Positions 13,301 through 24,880 of a stretch of 64,000 nucleotides of DNA are shown here, piece by piece. The translations under genes and the position numbers were made by a program. Below the pieces are notes generated by a model that was given only the letters and a program-made list of their open reading frames with translations, searched no databases and was not told the origin of the DNA. Numbering within the stretch: the first letter of the stretch is position 1; each line of letters starts with the position of its first letter. The DNA is from Bolinopsis microptera (lineage: Eukaryota; Ctenophora; Tentaculata; Lobata; Bolinopsidae). The DNA is taken from NCBI RefSeq assembly GCF_026151205.1, contig NC_087077.1, positions 5,604,483-5,668,482 on the forward strand, given 5' to 3'.

Positions 13301-14876
13301 ATTTGGGATACGTAACATGTATCAAGGGTTTTTCAAGACTCGTGTCCAAATTTTGAATGTAGCTGTCGTAAATTGTAGATTAGATATTATATTGTGTATT
13401 GTTTAGATACATATCAAAGATCAGGCCCATAATGCATAAGTTTGGTACCAATTTTCATGCCATTTAAAGATTAACTGTAGCATTATGCATTAGTCATTAC
13501 CTTTTACTACAGAATTTTGCGGATTACATTTTTAATGATGATACATGATTTTTACATGATTAAAATAAAAATCATATACGTCGCAAAATGCTGCAATAGA
13601 AGAATCTTGAATCTTATCTACAACTTGAAGATCCATTACTGGTAAGTGCAATCCATTTATACTACTTTCATGGATCATTTGATATGCAAGAATTTTGTTT
13701 ATCTAACTCTAGATCAGTATTTTCCGTTCGCTTTGGTACTTCATGTACATTTACGAAACAAATTAAATCTACAAGTATTCTCACTCTACTCCAGACTGTT
13801 ACACCGCAAAATGCCGTCCAGCCGTTTTATTCTTACCTCCGTTTAGTGCATCGATAAAACACTCTGATTGTTTGCATGCAAACTTTGCACAAGCTCTCAT
13901 GCTGAACTTCGCTTCTATCATTATATAGAATTGAATAAATTATTTTAAATTTACGGAAGCTGTTCCAAGTATAAAAGATTAACAAGTTGTCCATCTCTAT
14001 TTATTCGTAACTAAGCATGATTTTAAGATGTGCTGCATCTCAAGACGCCCAAGTTTTAAAACCCCTGCATGGCTGATCTCGCTCCGTTCTTTACCAACTC
14101 AGTCTTTCATTTGTGTCTTACATGACCTTTGTTGTTGCTATACATCAAACTTTGCAAAGATTATTCCACCAAATTTTCAATAAAATTTTCACGTCTAATT
14201 TAGGTTTATCACCACATGTGATCAATTACTGTCAAAACCACAGAATAGCCCCCACCCAGTGTTTGCACTCTACAAATACATGGAGACCGGCTGTTTTCTA
14301 TCAGGAAATTTAGTTTGCGTGCAGCTTGCACTAAAAATTTCAATATCATTATGGTATTATGTGTGTCGTGCAGATCTCCAGTGATTCGAGCTTTGCTTTG
14401 CTGCTGTGCTCTGTTCTGAGTGGCCCAGCTGCACCCCTGCACTGCTCAATAATACTTTACAAAACTTGTTAAGCAAAGGTTCTTCACTTTCATACCTGAT
14501 CAGTGATCACAGATAGCTTAAAATAAAGTTCCAATTTGTCTAATTGCTATCGAAAGCTTTCATTGTTCTTGCGGGGTGTTTCTAGTTTCATTATCTGTTA
14601 TGACTGTACTAGCGTGGTGGAAAGTGATTAACGATATATATGAACTTGTATCATCTTGCATGGTCGAAAATCTATCAGTATTTACTTTCTAATAACGACT
14701 AATACTATTCATCACAATATTTAAGCAATCGTTCGAAACGATATAACATATTTTGCTTGATTAATGTTTTTGATATTTCATGTAGATGGCCCAACTTTGA
14801 ATAAACTGCATTCGCAATTTTATAATCTAAAAAATACATATTGATTTAGTTATCTAAACTTCGAACTCCTCAGAAC
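10357..14876. other. Intergenic region, NCK to axonemal gene
   Basis: AT-rich sequence with no supported functional gene. It holds three copies of CAAAATTTCTAATATAT at 11986-12031 and a decayed coding-like patch at 12290-12880. The remaining ORFs (11303-11636, 13101-13349, 13646-13846, 14113-14442) are short and show no domain. Confidence 0.5.
12290..12880 (+). pseudogene. Degenerate coding-like island of unknown family
   Basis: A GC-richer patch where three frames in turn read like protein. ATG at 12290 opens 56 codons with a hydrophobic start (ILILIAIV) and ends at a TAA. A second frame then continues (VLVNNVAVGLQKKLPVF). A third runs from about 12648 past 12840 (DFYNFNYYHCRDILSTIS). This is the look of a broken ORF with frameshifts. 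I do not recognise the family. It also contains a perfect 11-bp hairpin, GCAAATAGTTT / AAACTATTTGC, near 12757-12787. A dead transposon gene is the likeliest source. Confidence 0.3.
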
Positions 14877-17800
14877 ATGTCGAAGTTAGCGGAATATAAA
14901 CCGGTTGCCTTCAATTTCCCCGATTCTTTGAATCTGTTCCAGGGAGACAAGGCACACGCAACAACTTTCGCGTCAGACTATTCGGACGGTATCTCAGCAA
15001 AATCGAATGCGAAGTTCATCAGCTCAGGACCACCTGACCTAATAAAACTATCTTCAGATGGGTAATAATACGACACTTCTTTTGACTTGTGCTATTTTAA
15101 TTAACAATATATGAAACGGGGCTAGGAAGCTAGGAGACCTTTTGAGCTAACTGCTTTGAAACTGCTTTAGTATTTAATTCCAATCTTATTGAGATTGAAT
15201 TGTAGCGGTGCCATTTCGAGTCAATAACAATTTCCCACCTCAGAATGGAAAAGTCGACTACATTACAAGACGCATACAGGCCATACTCCGGTAAAAATTA
15301 CGTCCCAACTGCTGCTGCTAGGGAACCAACTATGGACGGAAAGCTCAGTATGGTGAAAACAACCAAAGCTATCCACATTCCTGCCAGACCCAAGTCTCAA
15401 ATTAAACTGTCTGCAAACAAGATGGGGGTACGCATCTTTAAGTTTCGAAATTTAATCAGTGAACTCCTTTTAAAACCAATATACTAGAGTAGCAGAGAGG
15501 AGTTGAGTGTGCACTTCAATGTCCACAATTTTAGACCACACAGGGTCTTTCATTAGGTCATTCCAAACCAAAATCATCTAGGTAGCAATTTTGTATCGCT
15601 AGTCCCAGTCCTACAGGGCGAAATTTCTAAATTGCCCTCAGGCGCCAATTTGGGATTTTTGTATCTCGGCTTCTAAAAGACTTAGAGACTTGAATATTGG
15701 CTTAAAATAACGGCAATACCCTTATTTATATACAAGTTATGAAGCAATATAAGGTCTCAAGTGCCTAGTTTTAAAGATATTTACGAAAAACTGTTTTTTG
15801 GCTCATCGCAGCCGGAATTATCGGATTATTTTTATATCTCGAGCTAGAAAGGTCGTAGAAACTTCTCCGATATTGAAAAATATTCGCAATGAGCACATTT
15901 ATATAAGACTTATGAATCATTGTATGCTCTAAAATGTTTATTTGTAGAGATATTAGCAAAAATCGGTAATTTTGGCTACACCAATACAAATTTGGTAATT
16001 CGTTTTGTCTTTTTTTTGCAAATTTTCACGTTGCAATTTTCAAGATGCGGTTTGTGGCTATCGATAGGGCTTTATATGCTATTGTATGGTTTTGATACAA
16101 TCTTTCAGCACCTAGGACATAGGCAATAGGGGTCACAAACCCTGAAATGTCAGGAACTGGGCAGTGGCCGAGATAAATATTTGATAATTACTTGGACTCT
16201 TGACTCACATTCATCTTTTCAACGGTTAGTTAGACATCTTAAACCAGTATTGAACGTTGAGTAAAACTTCTAATCCATTTGTAGCTCAGGTCATGTGCCC
16301 CAGAAAAACACGCCTGAGTGACAGTGGGCCTTATCGATCATGAGCCGCAAATCACAAGGGCATTCGTACTCTTGGCTTAAATTGGCTCTTCGTTAGTATC
16401 ATCAATTAGGTTTTTAACTTATATTATATCATCTGCCTGTCCAGTGTCCATCCGTCTCTTTGAGATTCATTATTAATTCAAGTTCAGTCATTTCGTTTCT
16501 GTTCAACTGTAGGCGTAATGAGGGACTTCAGTCCAGCAATAAAGTCAATATCTCTAGATTTAGCAATATTTGGTATCGCTACTTTTAAGGTAATTGTGTT
16601 CAGCAAGCAAGGTTGTAAGTTTCCAGCCCTACGCCCCTACTGCCCCAAAATATTGCCCCCCCCCCCCCCCCCCCCCCCCACCCCCGGGGCACTAGTTATA
16701 CTGGAGCACTGGTAATGCACATGGTATAATGCTGATTTTTTGCTTAACATAGCTCATTTTAAAGTTCCTTTTTCAGCAGTCTTCCCTATCATAATTCATA
16801 CTGGCATAAAAAAAGATTCACCTCCTTTATCTCTAGATATAATCTTGAACCTTAAAAGTAGCGAAACCAAATATTGCTAAATCTAGAGATATTGACTTTA
16901 TTGCTGGACTGAAGTTCCTCATTACGCCTACAGTTGAACAGAAACGAAATGACTGAACTTGAATTAATAATGAATCTCAAAGAGACGGATGGACACTGGA
17001 CAGGCAGATGATATAATATAAGTTAAAAACCTAATTGATGATACTAACGAAGAGCCAATTTAAGCCAAGAGTACGAATGCCCTTGTGATTTGCGGCTCAT
17101 GATCGATAAGGCCCACTGTCACTCAGGCGTGTTTTTCTGGGGCACATGACCTGAGCTACAAATGGATTAGAAGTTTTACTCAACGTTCAATACTGGTTTA
17201 AGATGTCTAACTAACCGTTGAAAAGATGAATGTGAGTCAAGAGTCAAAGTAATTATCAAATATGTATCTCGGCCACTGCCCAGTTCCTGACATTTCAGAG
17301 TTTGTGACCCCTATTGCCTATGTCCTAGGTGCTGAAGGATTGTATCAAAACCATACAATAGCATATAAAGCCCTATCGATAGCCACAAACCGCATCTTGA
17401 AAATTGCAACGTGAAAATTTGCAAAATAAAGACAAAACGAATTACCAAATTTGTATTGGTGTAGCCAAAATTACCGATTTTTGCTAATATCTCTACAAAT
17501 AAGCATTTTAGAGCATACAATGACCTACCTACCTATGTCCTATGTTGAGTTTCGTCAAGACTTGACGGGGCCATCACATCTTCTGACCACCCCATAGCGA
17601 AGTAGAGTCTCGCTCGTTGCGCCAGCACAGCAGAGAGTTCGTATTTGGTGGAGTATATCCCCTGATCGGCGGCTTATCAGGGAGAGACAACATGAACTTT
17701 GTGAGCTTATCTTTGAAGTGCTCTAGATCTTGAATGACATTCAGATGGTAGGGGATTGCATTCCACAATTTAGGTCCCTGAACTGCAAATGAGTTGTCAA

Positions 17801-20187
17801 ACAAGGTGAGGTTTGCTGTTGAACTGGTTCTACGTTTTGATGGAATTACTGCAAGGTTTCCAAGCCTTGGGCGTGAAACAAATAGAACGTTCAGATCATT
17901 GCTGGTCTTTCCGTGGAGGATTTTCCACATATGGAGAATGATGAATCGCTCCCGCCTTCGTTGAAGAGACATCAGAGATAGATAGACCAGGCGATCCCAG
18001 TAGTGGAGATCGCGCATTCCTGATATTCTGGCGGTGAATGCTTTCTGTACACTCTCCAGTTCTTGGATATCGCTGATTTTTGAGGGATGCCATAATGGAC
18101 AGCAATATTCAATCAGACTTCGAACCATTGATTTGTATAGCGTCAGCATGATGGAGTGAGATCGTGTGTGAAATACACTGAGAACCCATGATGCTTTTTG
18201 GCGAGCTTTATCTGCAATGGCTCGTATGTGAGGGGACCAAGAGAGATCACTTGACACTATGACGCCTAAATCCCTGAGCTGATGTATTGGCTCAAGTATA
18301 GTGTCTTTGGAAACTGAGTATTGATAGTGTTCAACCACAAATGGAAGTTCAGATAGTACATATTGGTGGTTGAATTTATGACACATGTACTCAAATTTGT
18401 CTTTGTGAAGGGCCATATTATTTCTTTCAGACCAGTCAATGACATTTTGCAGATCTTCTTGGAGGAGCTTGACGTCATGCTTCGATTTGATAGCAATGGA
18501 TATGCGAGTGTCATCAGCAAAACATCGAATTATAGAGTGCATGATACAATGTTCGATATCATTGATAAAAATCAAGAAAAGGATCGGCCCCAAAACAGTA
18601 CCTTGTGGAACTCCGCTGATTATCAGTGCAAGGATGGACAGATGACCGTCAACAACAACTGCTTGTTTCCGGTCTGAGAGGAAAGATTCTATCCACTTTA
18701 TGATTTTAGGATGGATTCCATAGAGTTGGAGCTTTCTCAGTAGGAGTTTGTGATCGACTTTATCGAAAGCCTTGGCATAGTCGAGGTATATTGAATCAAA
18801 ATCTGAATTGTTGCTCAGAGAATCCAAAACGTCATCAAAATGGTGGAGAAGTTGAGTAAGGCAACTCCGGCCAGATCTAAATCCGTGCTGCTTACTACAT
18901 ATGAGGTTGTTGATCTCCAAATAGTTTACCAGCTTTTTTCTTATCACCCTCTCGTATACTTTAACCACATGAGAGGTGAGTGATATAGGTCGGTAGTTAG
19001 CTGGTTTGGCTCGATGATTCATAAGTCTTATATACATGTGCTCATTGCGAATATTTTTCAATATCGGAGAAGTTTCTACGACCTTTCTAGCTCGAGATAT
19101 AAAAATAATCCGATAATTCCGGCTGCGATGAGCCAAAAAACAGTTTTTCGTAAATATCTTTAAAACTAGGCACTTGAGACCTTATATTGCTTCATAACTT
19201 GTATATAAATAAGGGTATTGCCGTTATTTTAAGCCAATATTCAAGTCTCTAAGTCTTTTAGAAGCCGAGATACAAAAATCCCAAATTGGCGCCTGAGGGC
19301 AATTTAGAAATTTCGCCCTGTAGGACTGGGACTAGCGATACAAAATTGCTACCTAGATGATTTTGGTTTGGAATGACCTAATGAAAGACCCTGTGTGGTC
19401 TAAAATTGTGGACATTGAAGTGCACACTCAACTCCTCTCTGCTACTAGAGTAATATCAATCAAATAAATGTTGATTCGTCTAAATTTAAAACAGACAAGA
19501 CCCTACGAGTGATACCACCTCAGAATATGACGAGCTACTCGTACCAGTTTGCGGGTGAGGCAAGCACACGAGATGCCCCCTTCCCCCACAAAGAGGAACT
19601 GCCCGGTCCCAACGGGGACCGCAGCTTCGTCACCACTAACGGCGATTACTCTAAACGCAACTACGGCCGACCTCATATAAGCTATATTCCTGATACTGGT
19701 TGGTAGTTCTAATAATTATTATAGCATTTAATTGGGTAAATCAATTTGTATGGGCATCAATTGAAAATTCCCTCTTGATAGAAGCCCCAAGGCTACGACC
19801 CCTACTATATATATGTACTGAGCAAGCTGAGGATGTCTGACTATTGACTAAGGGGATGACCTGAATCAGAGCAAAACGTTAAGCTAAACATGTCTTGGAC
19901 CTTAGAATTCTTTGCTTTAATACCACTGACTTTAACTGTAGGTGCTTTAAAAGAAGTCACCTAAAAATGTATGTTTTCTAACGAATACATTTTAACCAGG
20001 ATTGTTTGACAAAACCTCGCTGGGTGAGGGTACGACCCACTCCAACCACTTTGCAGCACCGCCAGCCACCAGAGAACCCAATCTGAGACCAAGCACTGGA
20101 ATTCTTCTGGGAAAGGACACGTTTGTGCCCAGGTCCTGCTACAGGAAGCAATTTGACGGAATAAAGGCGGTTTACAACATCACCTGA
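14877..20187 (+). CDS. Probable axonemal microtubule protein (SAXO/Mn-repeat-like)
   Basis: Four exons: 14877-15061, 15244-15427, 19500-19698 and 20000-20187 (stop TGA). Phases 2, 0 and 1 match across the junctions, giving about 251 residues. The protein is polar, Pro/Ser/Tyr-rich, with no membrane segment or enzyme motif. Short aromatic modules recur: TTFASDYSDG, LQDAYRPYSGK, MTSYSYQFAGE, TTNGDYSKRN, CYRKQFDG. Two AREP/TREP segments also repeat (AAREPTMDG, ATREPNLRP). This is the style of SAXO/FAM154 Mn modules and other microtubule-inner proteins of cilia, so a role in stabilising axonemal doublets is inferred. The exact orthologue is not identified. ACTCCTCAG lies just before the ATG and may close a 5'UTR intron. 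Intron 2 is about 4.1 kb because of a transposon insertion. Confidence 0.6.
15491..16592. repeat. Left inverted arm of the foldback element
   Basis: Pairs with the minus strand of 16848-17519 and 19018-19443. The match ends at TCGCTACTTTTAAGGT on the inner side and begins at AGCAGAGAGG on the outer side. Short ORFs read in both arms (for example 15920-16129 and its partner 17311-17520) are shadows of the repeat. Confidence 0.9.
16656..16679. repeat. Poly-C tract in the foldback spacer
   Basis: Twenty-four consecutive C, then A, then CCCCCGGGG. It lies in the unpaired loop between the long arms. Confidence 0.9.
17524..19013 (-). mobile_element. 5'-truncated non-LTR retrotransposon nested in the right arm
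   Basis: A 1490-bp insertion breaks the right arm and is flanked by ATGA at 17520-17523 and 19014-19017; the intact left arm shows the empty site with a single ATGA. On the minus strand the insert starts at the first RT motif (NYRPISLTS) and ends with a short 3'UTR and terminal repeats of TAGGTAGG. That short tandem tail without poly-A is typical of CR1-like LINEs. Confidence 0.85.
17574..19136 (-). CDS. LINE reverse transcriptase fragment fused to foldback-arm sequence
   Basis: A 520-codon open frame. About the first 40 codons come from the foldback arm, so they are not native to the LINE. The rest is a reverse transcriptase: YLDYAKAFDKVDH (first catalytic Asp), SGVPQGTVLGPILF, CFADDTRIS (catalytic FADD box), DLGVIVSSDLSWSPHI, then the thumb and C-terminal region ending at LLCWRNERDSTSLWGG. 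The endonuclease and ORF1 are absent because the copy is 5'-truncated at the RT start. The frame is unbroken and the catalytic residues are intact, suggesting a recent insertion. Activity is unlikely without the missing 5' half. Confidence 0.85.
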   Translation of the reverse strand: MAHRSRNYRIIFISRARKVVETSPILKNIRNEHMYIRLMNHRAKPANYRPISLTSHVVKVYERVIRKKLVNYLEINNLICSKQHGFRSGRSCLTQLLHHFDDVLDSLSNNSDFDSIYLDYAKAFDKVDHKLLLRKLQLYGIHPKIIKWIESFLSDRKQAVVVDGHLSILALIISGVPQGTVLGPILFLIFINDIEHCIMHSIIRCFADDTRISIAIKSKHDVKLLQEDLQNVIDWSERNNMALHKDKFEYMCHKFNHQYVLSELPFVVEHYQYSVSKDTILEPIHQLRDLGVIVSSDLSWSPHIRAIADKARQKASWVLSVFHTRSHSIMLTLYKSMVRSLIEYCCPLWHPSKISDIQELESVQKAFTARISGMRDLHYWDRLVYLSLMSLQRRRERFIILHMWKILHGKTSNDLNVLFVSRPRLGNLAVIPSKRRTSSTANLTLFDNSFAVQGPKLWNAIPYHLNVIQDLEHFKDKLTKFMLSLPDKPPIRGYTPPNTNSLLCWRNERDSTSLWGGQKM

Positions 20188-21114
20188 ATGAAGCATGGAC
20201 CATAACCTGGATGGCTTGTTTTGAAAGACTTCAGTGGACATCGAAATTTTAGATCGCCTTTCAGTCACAATATTTTGAGATAATTTATTCGTTTTCATAC
20301 AGAATTTGCTGCGAGCAGTTTTATCTAAAAACATATATTTCGAATGAACATTTAATTCAATTTAACTTAAGTGATGTCGGATTTAATATCTTGTTGTAAA
20401 ATAATGGCTAAAACTAAAAATCATGTATTCAACTTGACAAATATCCATCCAAAGTTAAGAAGATACGCCAATGATAGTGGTACAGAGGTTACAAACGAAA
20501 ATTAATTAACAAAAAATCTGAAAATTGTAAACTTGGATATTTGTGGGGAGGTGAGCCAAGTCAGGTATTAACTTATCAACTTCCAGCAGCGACCAACCAG
20601 AACACATATAGTTCACCTCCCCACCAGTATCCACATTAATTGTGCATGGTTTATAGTTTTCATGAGGCGCAAACTAAAATGAAAGAGTTCACCTGATATA
20701 TTAAAAAACACTAAACTACAAAACATTAGGGCAAATAGGTACACTGCCGACCGGTTATTACCCGGCTGTTACGATAACAGCCCTCTAAATCCCTCTAATA
20801 GCCATTCTGGGGCCACAAATACCTTACAACCGGCTAATAACCGTTTTAATTGAATTTTGAACACCCCTTTTTACCCAACTCGGTGATCTCTTTATTTTAA
20901 GGGAAATCTTAACAGCCGGCTAATAGTAGACACTTACTTGTGTTTTGTTATGGATAGTAGCCGGCTATTAACCGGCTGTAAGTGGGCCTTTACCGCAACA
21001 GCAGGCTATTATCCAGCTAATACATATTTTCAAATATCAGATCAGGAAAGAAAACTTAAAACAATGGTTAGTAAAACAAGTGGGAGAAATTTTAAGTAAC
21101 ATTTTTTGTTCGCT
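20188..21114. other. Intergenic region between convergent genes, with GCCGGCTA-rich patch
   Basis: Contains the 3' ends of the axonemal gene (plus) and SLC66A2 (minus). At 20745-21010 a cryptic repeat is built from short motifs such as AACCGGCTAATA and TAGCCGGCTATT. A similar patch recurs at 58480-58830. No gene seen. Confidence 0.6.
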
Positions 21115-23513
21115 TTATTTCGGTTTCTCATCACCGTAAGAAAGGACTTGATATAAGATAAATACATCGACCAAAGTCTGGATTGATCCACAGAGCAAGA
21201 ATTGAAGGGGAGCTGCTCGCATGATGAAGTACAATGTTTTAAAGGAGTCTCCTAGGAACCAAAGCATTACCATCTTGACACTGAAAGGAGTGATTTGATG
21301 ACGGAATTGGTATAAGCAATGGTAAGCAAATTGTAAGAAATTATGTAAATTTTCAACCTAAAGTATCAGAGATGGGGTCAGATAAAACTCTCGGAGTTGA
21401 GATTTCCCCTTTAATCATAACTCCAAACTTAAACTGTTTAACTCGACCATAACAGTTTAACTCAACCCACACTCCATGACTCCAGTATCAACCATATCAC
21501 ATACTCAGCATCAATCATAGCCTTTACTGGAAGGTCACATTGCTGACGTTCTGATCTCCGCACATACTGAATTTCATCGGTAATTCTGCATACCTTACGA
21601 GACATAATTCCGGTGACCTCAATGATTTGGGAACGAAAATATGGGAATTTTTTCCCGAAAACCGCCACATTTCGTATCCCAAATTAATTTGGGGATTTTT
21701 TCATCTCCTAATTTTATAAAAATGAAACCCAAAATTTGAGAAAATTAAATACAAAGATTTTCTCTCATCAGCTGTTTCATCTTGTAAACAATTTCTTTGA
21801 AAGTTAGCCTCAATTTAACTTATAATCCTCCAGAGGGTAAGGAGACCGAAAATGTTTGTTATCTTCCACTAATCCCGATATTTCACCGCCGTGGCCAATA
21901 ATGTAGTGACAGAGCTTGCTTATTTTTAATGGAACGTGCCCAAAATCATTTTTAAAGCAATTCATGATCGATTACTAGTGTTCATTAATTGTTTGATGAA
22001 TCATATTAATAACTTACTATATTGAAAAGTTGATAGTAAATCGATAAAGTCATAATTAAGGAAAATACGTGAAAAATAATTTGGCTAAAATAATGATGGT
22101 GACCTAAATTTTGGTAGTCCGAAAATATGGTGTTTTTTTTCGAAAACCACCGACTTTCGTACCATTCAAATATACAAATATGTCTCGTAAATAGGTACTC
22201 AAAACTTTACCCTCTTCTTTTACCACGTTTACCACATTCGGTCCACGGCTTTGTTTTGAATCGACTCTCGATCCGGCCACTTATCGAACGCGCGCGTGCG
22301 CGCGAAAACAGATACGTGATGCGTGGAGAAGGCTACCAAAAACATCCAAAAACTAGCAATACGGCTAAAGTTCAGTAATCCACTCTGTTTCATGCTAGAT
22401 ATCAATTATAGGCGCCGGAGGGTTGCGCACATTACACAAATTCTGAATGCAAACAGCATTCGGGAACAAATTATCCTCCAACAACAAAGCAGTGATTTAA
22501 ATTACAGTGACCAGTACCTCATCCCTTGGGTCGATCCACTCGAGAAGTTTTTAAAGAGTTGAGGCAATGCCAGAGTAGCTTCTGTACAGAGAGATAACGT
22601 TCCGATACCCTCAATATACGCTGAGCTGTCCACAAACGCGTAGGTGAGCAAGGAAATGATGACTATCATGGAGATTATACTTTGGAGGTAATCAGTATAC
22701 GTACTCCAGTTCCAGAAATCACTCGGTTCAAAATCTGTAAATTATTTTAGTATTGACACCATAACAGGTACGATAATTAAATTAATTATACGTATATTTT
22801 AGAGTAGGTAATTTGATAAGGAGTATGAGTCCAGATTATAAACCATATATAATCAGATTTTTAAAAGTTTAAACTTTTCGTGATCACAATTATAGCAGAC
22901 CTGGCTAAAACCTTACCCGTGAATGATTTCTTGAGGTTTGAACTCAAAGGATGTTCCTTCCTAAGTCTGATGCATACCTCTAACATGAACAGCATGGTAA
23001 ATATCATGACAATGCTTTGTATCAAGAGAGGTGTTTCGTAAAACTTGCCAAACCTGTAAATATTAGCGGAATTCAGATCAATCAAGCTGGCAAACTGATC
23101 CATCGAAATTTACAAGATTAAGATAATTTTGTTTAAACAGCTACTTAAACAGAATGAAACGAGTTAACTTAATTAAATTAACTAACCAGAAAGCTATACG
23201 AAGAATGTTCGCAGTCAGCAGAACTAAACAAACTTTTAAACTGAATCCCTCCGAAGAATTCTCTTTTCTGAAATTATAACACATTAAATAAACTTGATAT
23301 CAACTATGATAAGTACAGAAACCAGTTCAGTTTTTTACTTCATTACTTGAGACCTATAATTAAATATGCGGTCATTTATGTTTTTAAGTAGCAAGTCAGT
23401 AAATACCTCATCTGTAAATACTGTGGGATATAAGGCAAAGCGCCCCCGAATATCATAAACGCCGAGGAGATGAACTCTACAAGTGTCATGAATAACTCAT
23501 CAGCGACTCCCAT
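21115..23513 (-). CDS. SLC66A2: SLC66A2 (PQ-loop repeat membrane protein)
   Basis: Five exons on the minus strand: 23513-23407, 23267-23187, 23053-22917, 22734-22518 and 21280-21115 (stop TAA). The summed length is 708 nt (235 residues) and all phases match. The protein follows human SLC66A2/PQLC1 throughout. The first PQ loop is GGALPYIPQYLQM. The middle has GFSLKVCLVLLTANILR, FYETPLLIQS and a DFW...W stretch. The second PQ loop is LALPQLF. The end has VKMVMLWFLGDSFKTLYF and APLQFLLCGS. Seven membrane helices are expected. The human protein acts in endosome/Golgi membranes in phospholipid-flippase and retromer-linked traffic. The ORF at 22127-22562 lies in its last intron and looks spurious. 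Confidence 0.93.
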
Positions 23514-24001
23514 TTCTAGTACAACCTTGAACCTTTCTGGAAACACTACTTAAGTTAAGTTGTGGTAAAGTTTGAGTAACAAGTGGTTGGAAAGAAGTTG
23601 TTAGCATGATTAGGGGCACGTCTGCAAATCGAGTAACACAACAATTGCAGAAAGATCACAAAGCCCATATTATCATAATTCAAAGCATAACGACGTATGG
23701 TAATTGTGTAGACTTTTATACATTACACTGATATGAGTTAAATTTCTAGAACAATGCCAGCCAAGCAATAAAACTCCACGAGAATTGTTTGTATAAAGTT
23801 AAATAAATGGATGATTAATGTAGCCATACAATGTTGTATATAAGTGGTGACATCATGATGTGCAAGGAACTGAACAATCGGGAAGGAACAACATTCTGTA
23901 ATTAGCTGTAATATTTACAACTTAATTTCTTAATAAAATAAGCTAAAATAAACCACTTCCAGTATAAAATTAAATATGTGACTCACATTAATGCTCTTAG
24001 T
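23514..24001. other. Short intergenic gap, SLC66A2 to CSKMT
   Basis: AT-rich. It probably holds the SLC66A2 promoter and the CSKMT 3'UTR (CCAAGCAATAAAACTCC near 23760 and TTAATAAAATAAGC near 23930). No ORF or repeat of note. Confidence 0.4.
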
Positions 24002-24880
24002 TCAGTCAGATAGATTCTTGCCTTTATTAATAAAGCTATAGCCGTAGATTTCAGAATCTTCCATGAAATGAACAGAAAATAATTTACCATAATGAGTTTG
24101 ATAATAATCTAGCCTGATGTCTGGATCTTCACCGGATATTGACACCACAGCATCACAATGACCGAGTACATTCTTGACGAGCTCTATATTTTTATCCCAT
24201 ATCAGGGCATCTAAACATCCTTTGTCAATGGCAATGATATTTGTCCTGTAACCTTTTAAGTCGTCCCCTTTTTTAAAGCCAACCTGACTCTTATAAGAAT
24301 CGATGTCTGTTATAGGGAAATACTTCATGTACTGAGAGAAGGCTTTCAAATCCCTGATGTCAAGAACACTGCAGTAAACTCCTCGAGATATAAAAGTTAA
24401 GGCATTCCCATCAGCATCACATCGAAGAATAGTTTGTTTTGGATTTTTGAGGTCAGAAACAGACTTTGCATGGCTTGTTTTCAGCTCAGAAATACAAACA
24501 TTAGAGGCATCAGTTGCAAAACCCAATATTTTGAACTTTGATTTCTTGAAATATTCTGTAAGTGGAAGGATGAGAGGGGCTGTTCCACAACCTATTTCCA
24601 ATAAAATGTTAAGTTTTTTGGGATGAAGAATATCCCGCTGCAGTAAAATTTGGTGGAGAAAAGAAGCAGCTTTTGTCGCATTTATATACCATTCAGTCTT
24701 CTTGTAATCATCTTTAGAGTACTGATCATCCCAAAACTTTGAGTCGCCGAGTTTTACTGCCCCGTCGAGTCCTTTGCTGTTTACCAAATCTCCATAAGAA
24801 GACTTACATCTTGACAAAATAACGCAGCTATTTTTATACAGTCGTAAACAAGATATAAAGTTAGAGCTGCGGTATAGCAT
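24002..24880 (-). CDS. CSKMT: CSKMT/METTL12-like mitochondrial lysine methyltransferase
   Basis: Intronless ORF of 292 residues. The N-terminus (MLYRSSNFISCLRLYKNSC) is basic and lacks acidic residues, like a mitochondrial presequence. Then follow FWDDQYSKDD.....EWY, the SAM-binding motif I LLEIGCGTAPL (near residue 95), a post-I segment ILGFATDAS, motif DKGCLDALIWD, and SGEDPDIRLDYY near the end. That last block matches the SDEDPDVRLP signature of human METTL12/CSKMT, which methylates a lysine of citrate synthase in the matrix. It is about 50 residues longer than the human protein, mostly through inserts between motifs I and IV. The family is clear; substrate identity is inferred from the orthologue. 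Confidence 0.82.
   Translation of the reverse strand: MLYRSSNFISCLRLYKNSCVILSRCKSSYGDLVNSKGLDGAVKLGDSKFWDDQYSKDDYKKTEWYINATKAASFLHQILLQRDILHPKKLNILLEIGCGTAPLILPLTEYFKKSKFKILGFATDASNVCISELKTSHAKSVSDLKNPKQTILRCDADGNALTFISRGVYCSVLDIRDLKAFSQYMKYFPITDIDSYKSQVGFKKGDDLKGYRTNIIAIDKGCLDALIWDKNIELVKNVLGHCDAVVSISGEDPDIRLDYYQTHYGKLFSVHFMEDSEIYGYSFINKGKNLSD

Larger units (their letters stand above)
15491..19443. mobile_element. Foldback DNA transposon with 1.1 kb inverted arms and 8-bp TSD
   Basis: The left arm (15491-16592) and right arm (16848-17519 plus 19018-19443) are inverted copies differing at only a few bases over about 1.1 kb. Ends read AGCAGAGAGGAGTTGAGTGT and its complement. The element is flanked by a perfect 8-bp duplication, ACTAGAGT, at 15483-15490 and 19444-19451. 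The 255-bp spacer contains a run of 24 C. Without the nested LINE the element is about 2.46 kb. It encodes no transposase, so it must have been moved by another element. An 8-bp duplication fits hAT or P-like transposases; the long arms resemble foldback elements. It sits in intron 2 of the axonemal gene. Confidence 0.9.

Noticed and set aside
15771-17520. Matching 69-72 codon ORFs in both foldback arms
   Set aside because: Arms are inverted copies, so any open frame appears twice; no domain or codon bias seen.
22127-22562. Two plus-strand ORFs of about 80 codons
   Set aside because: They lie in the last intron and antisense to exon 4 of SLC66A2; the second overlaps that exon's complement.
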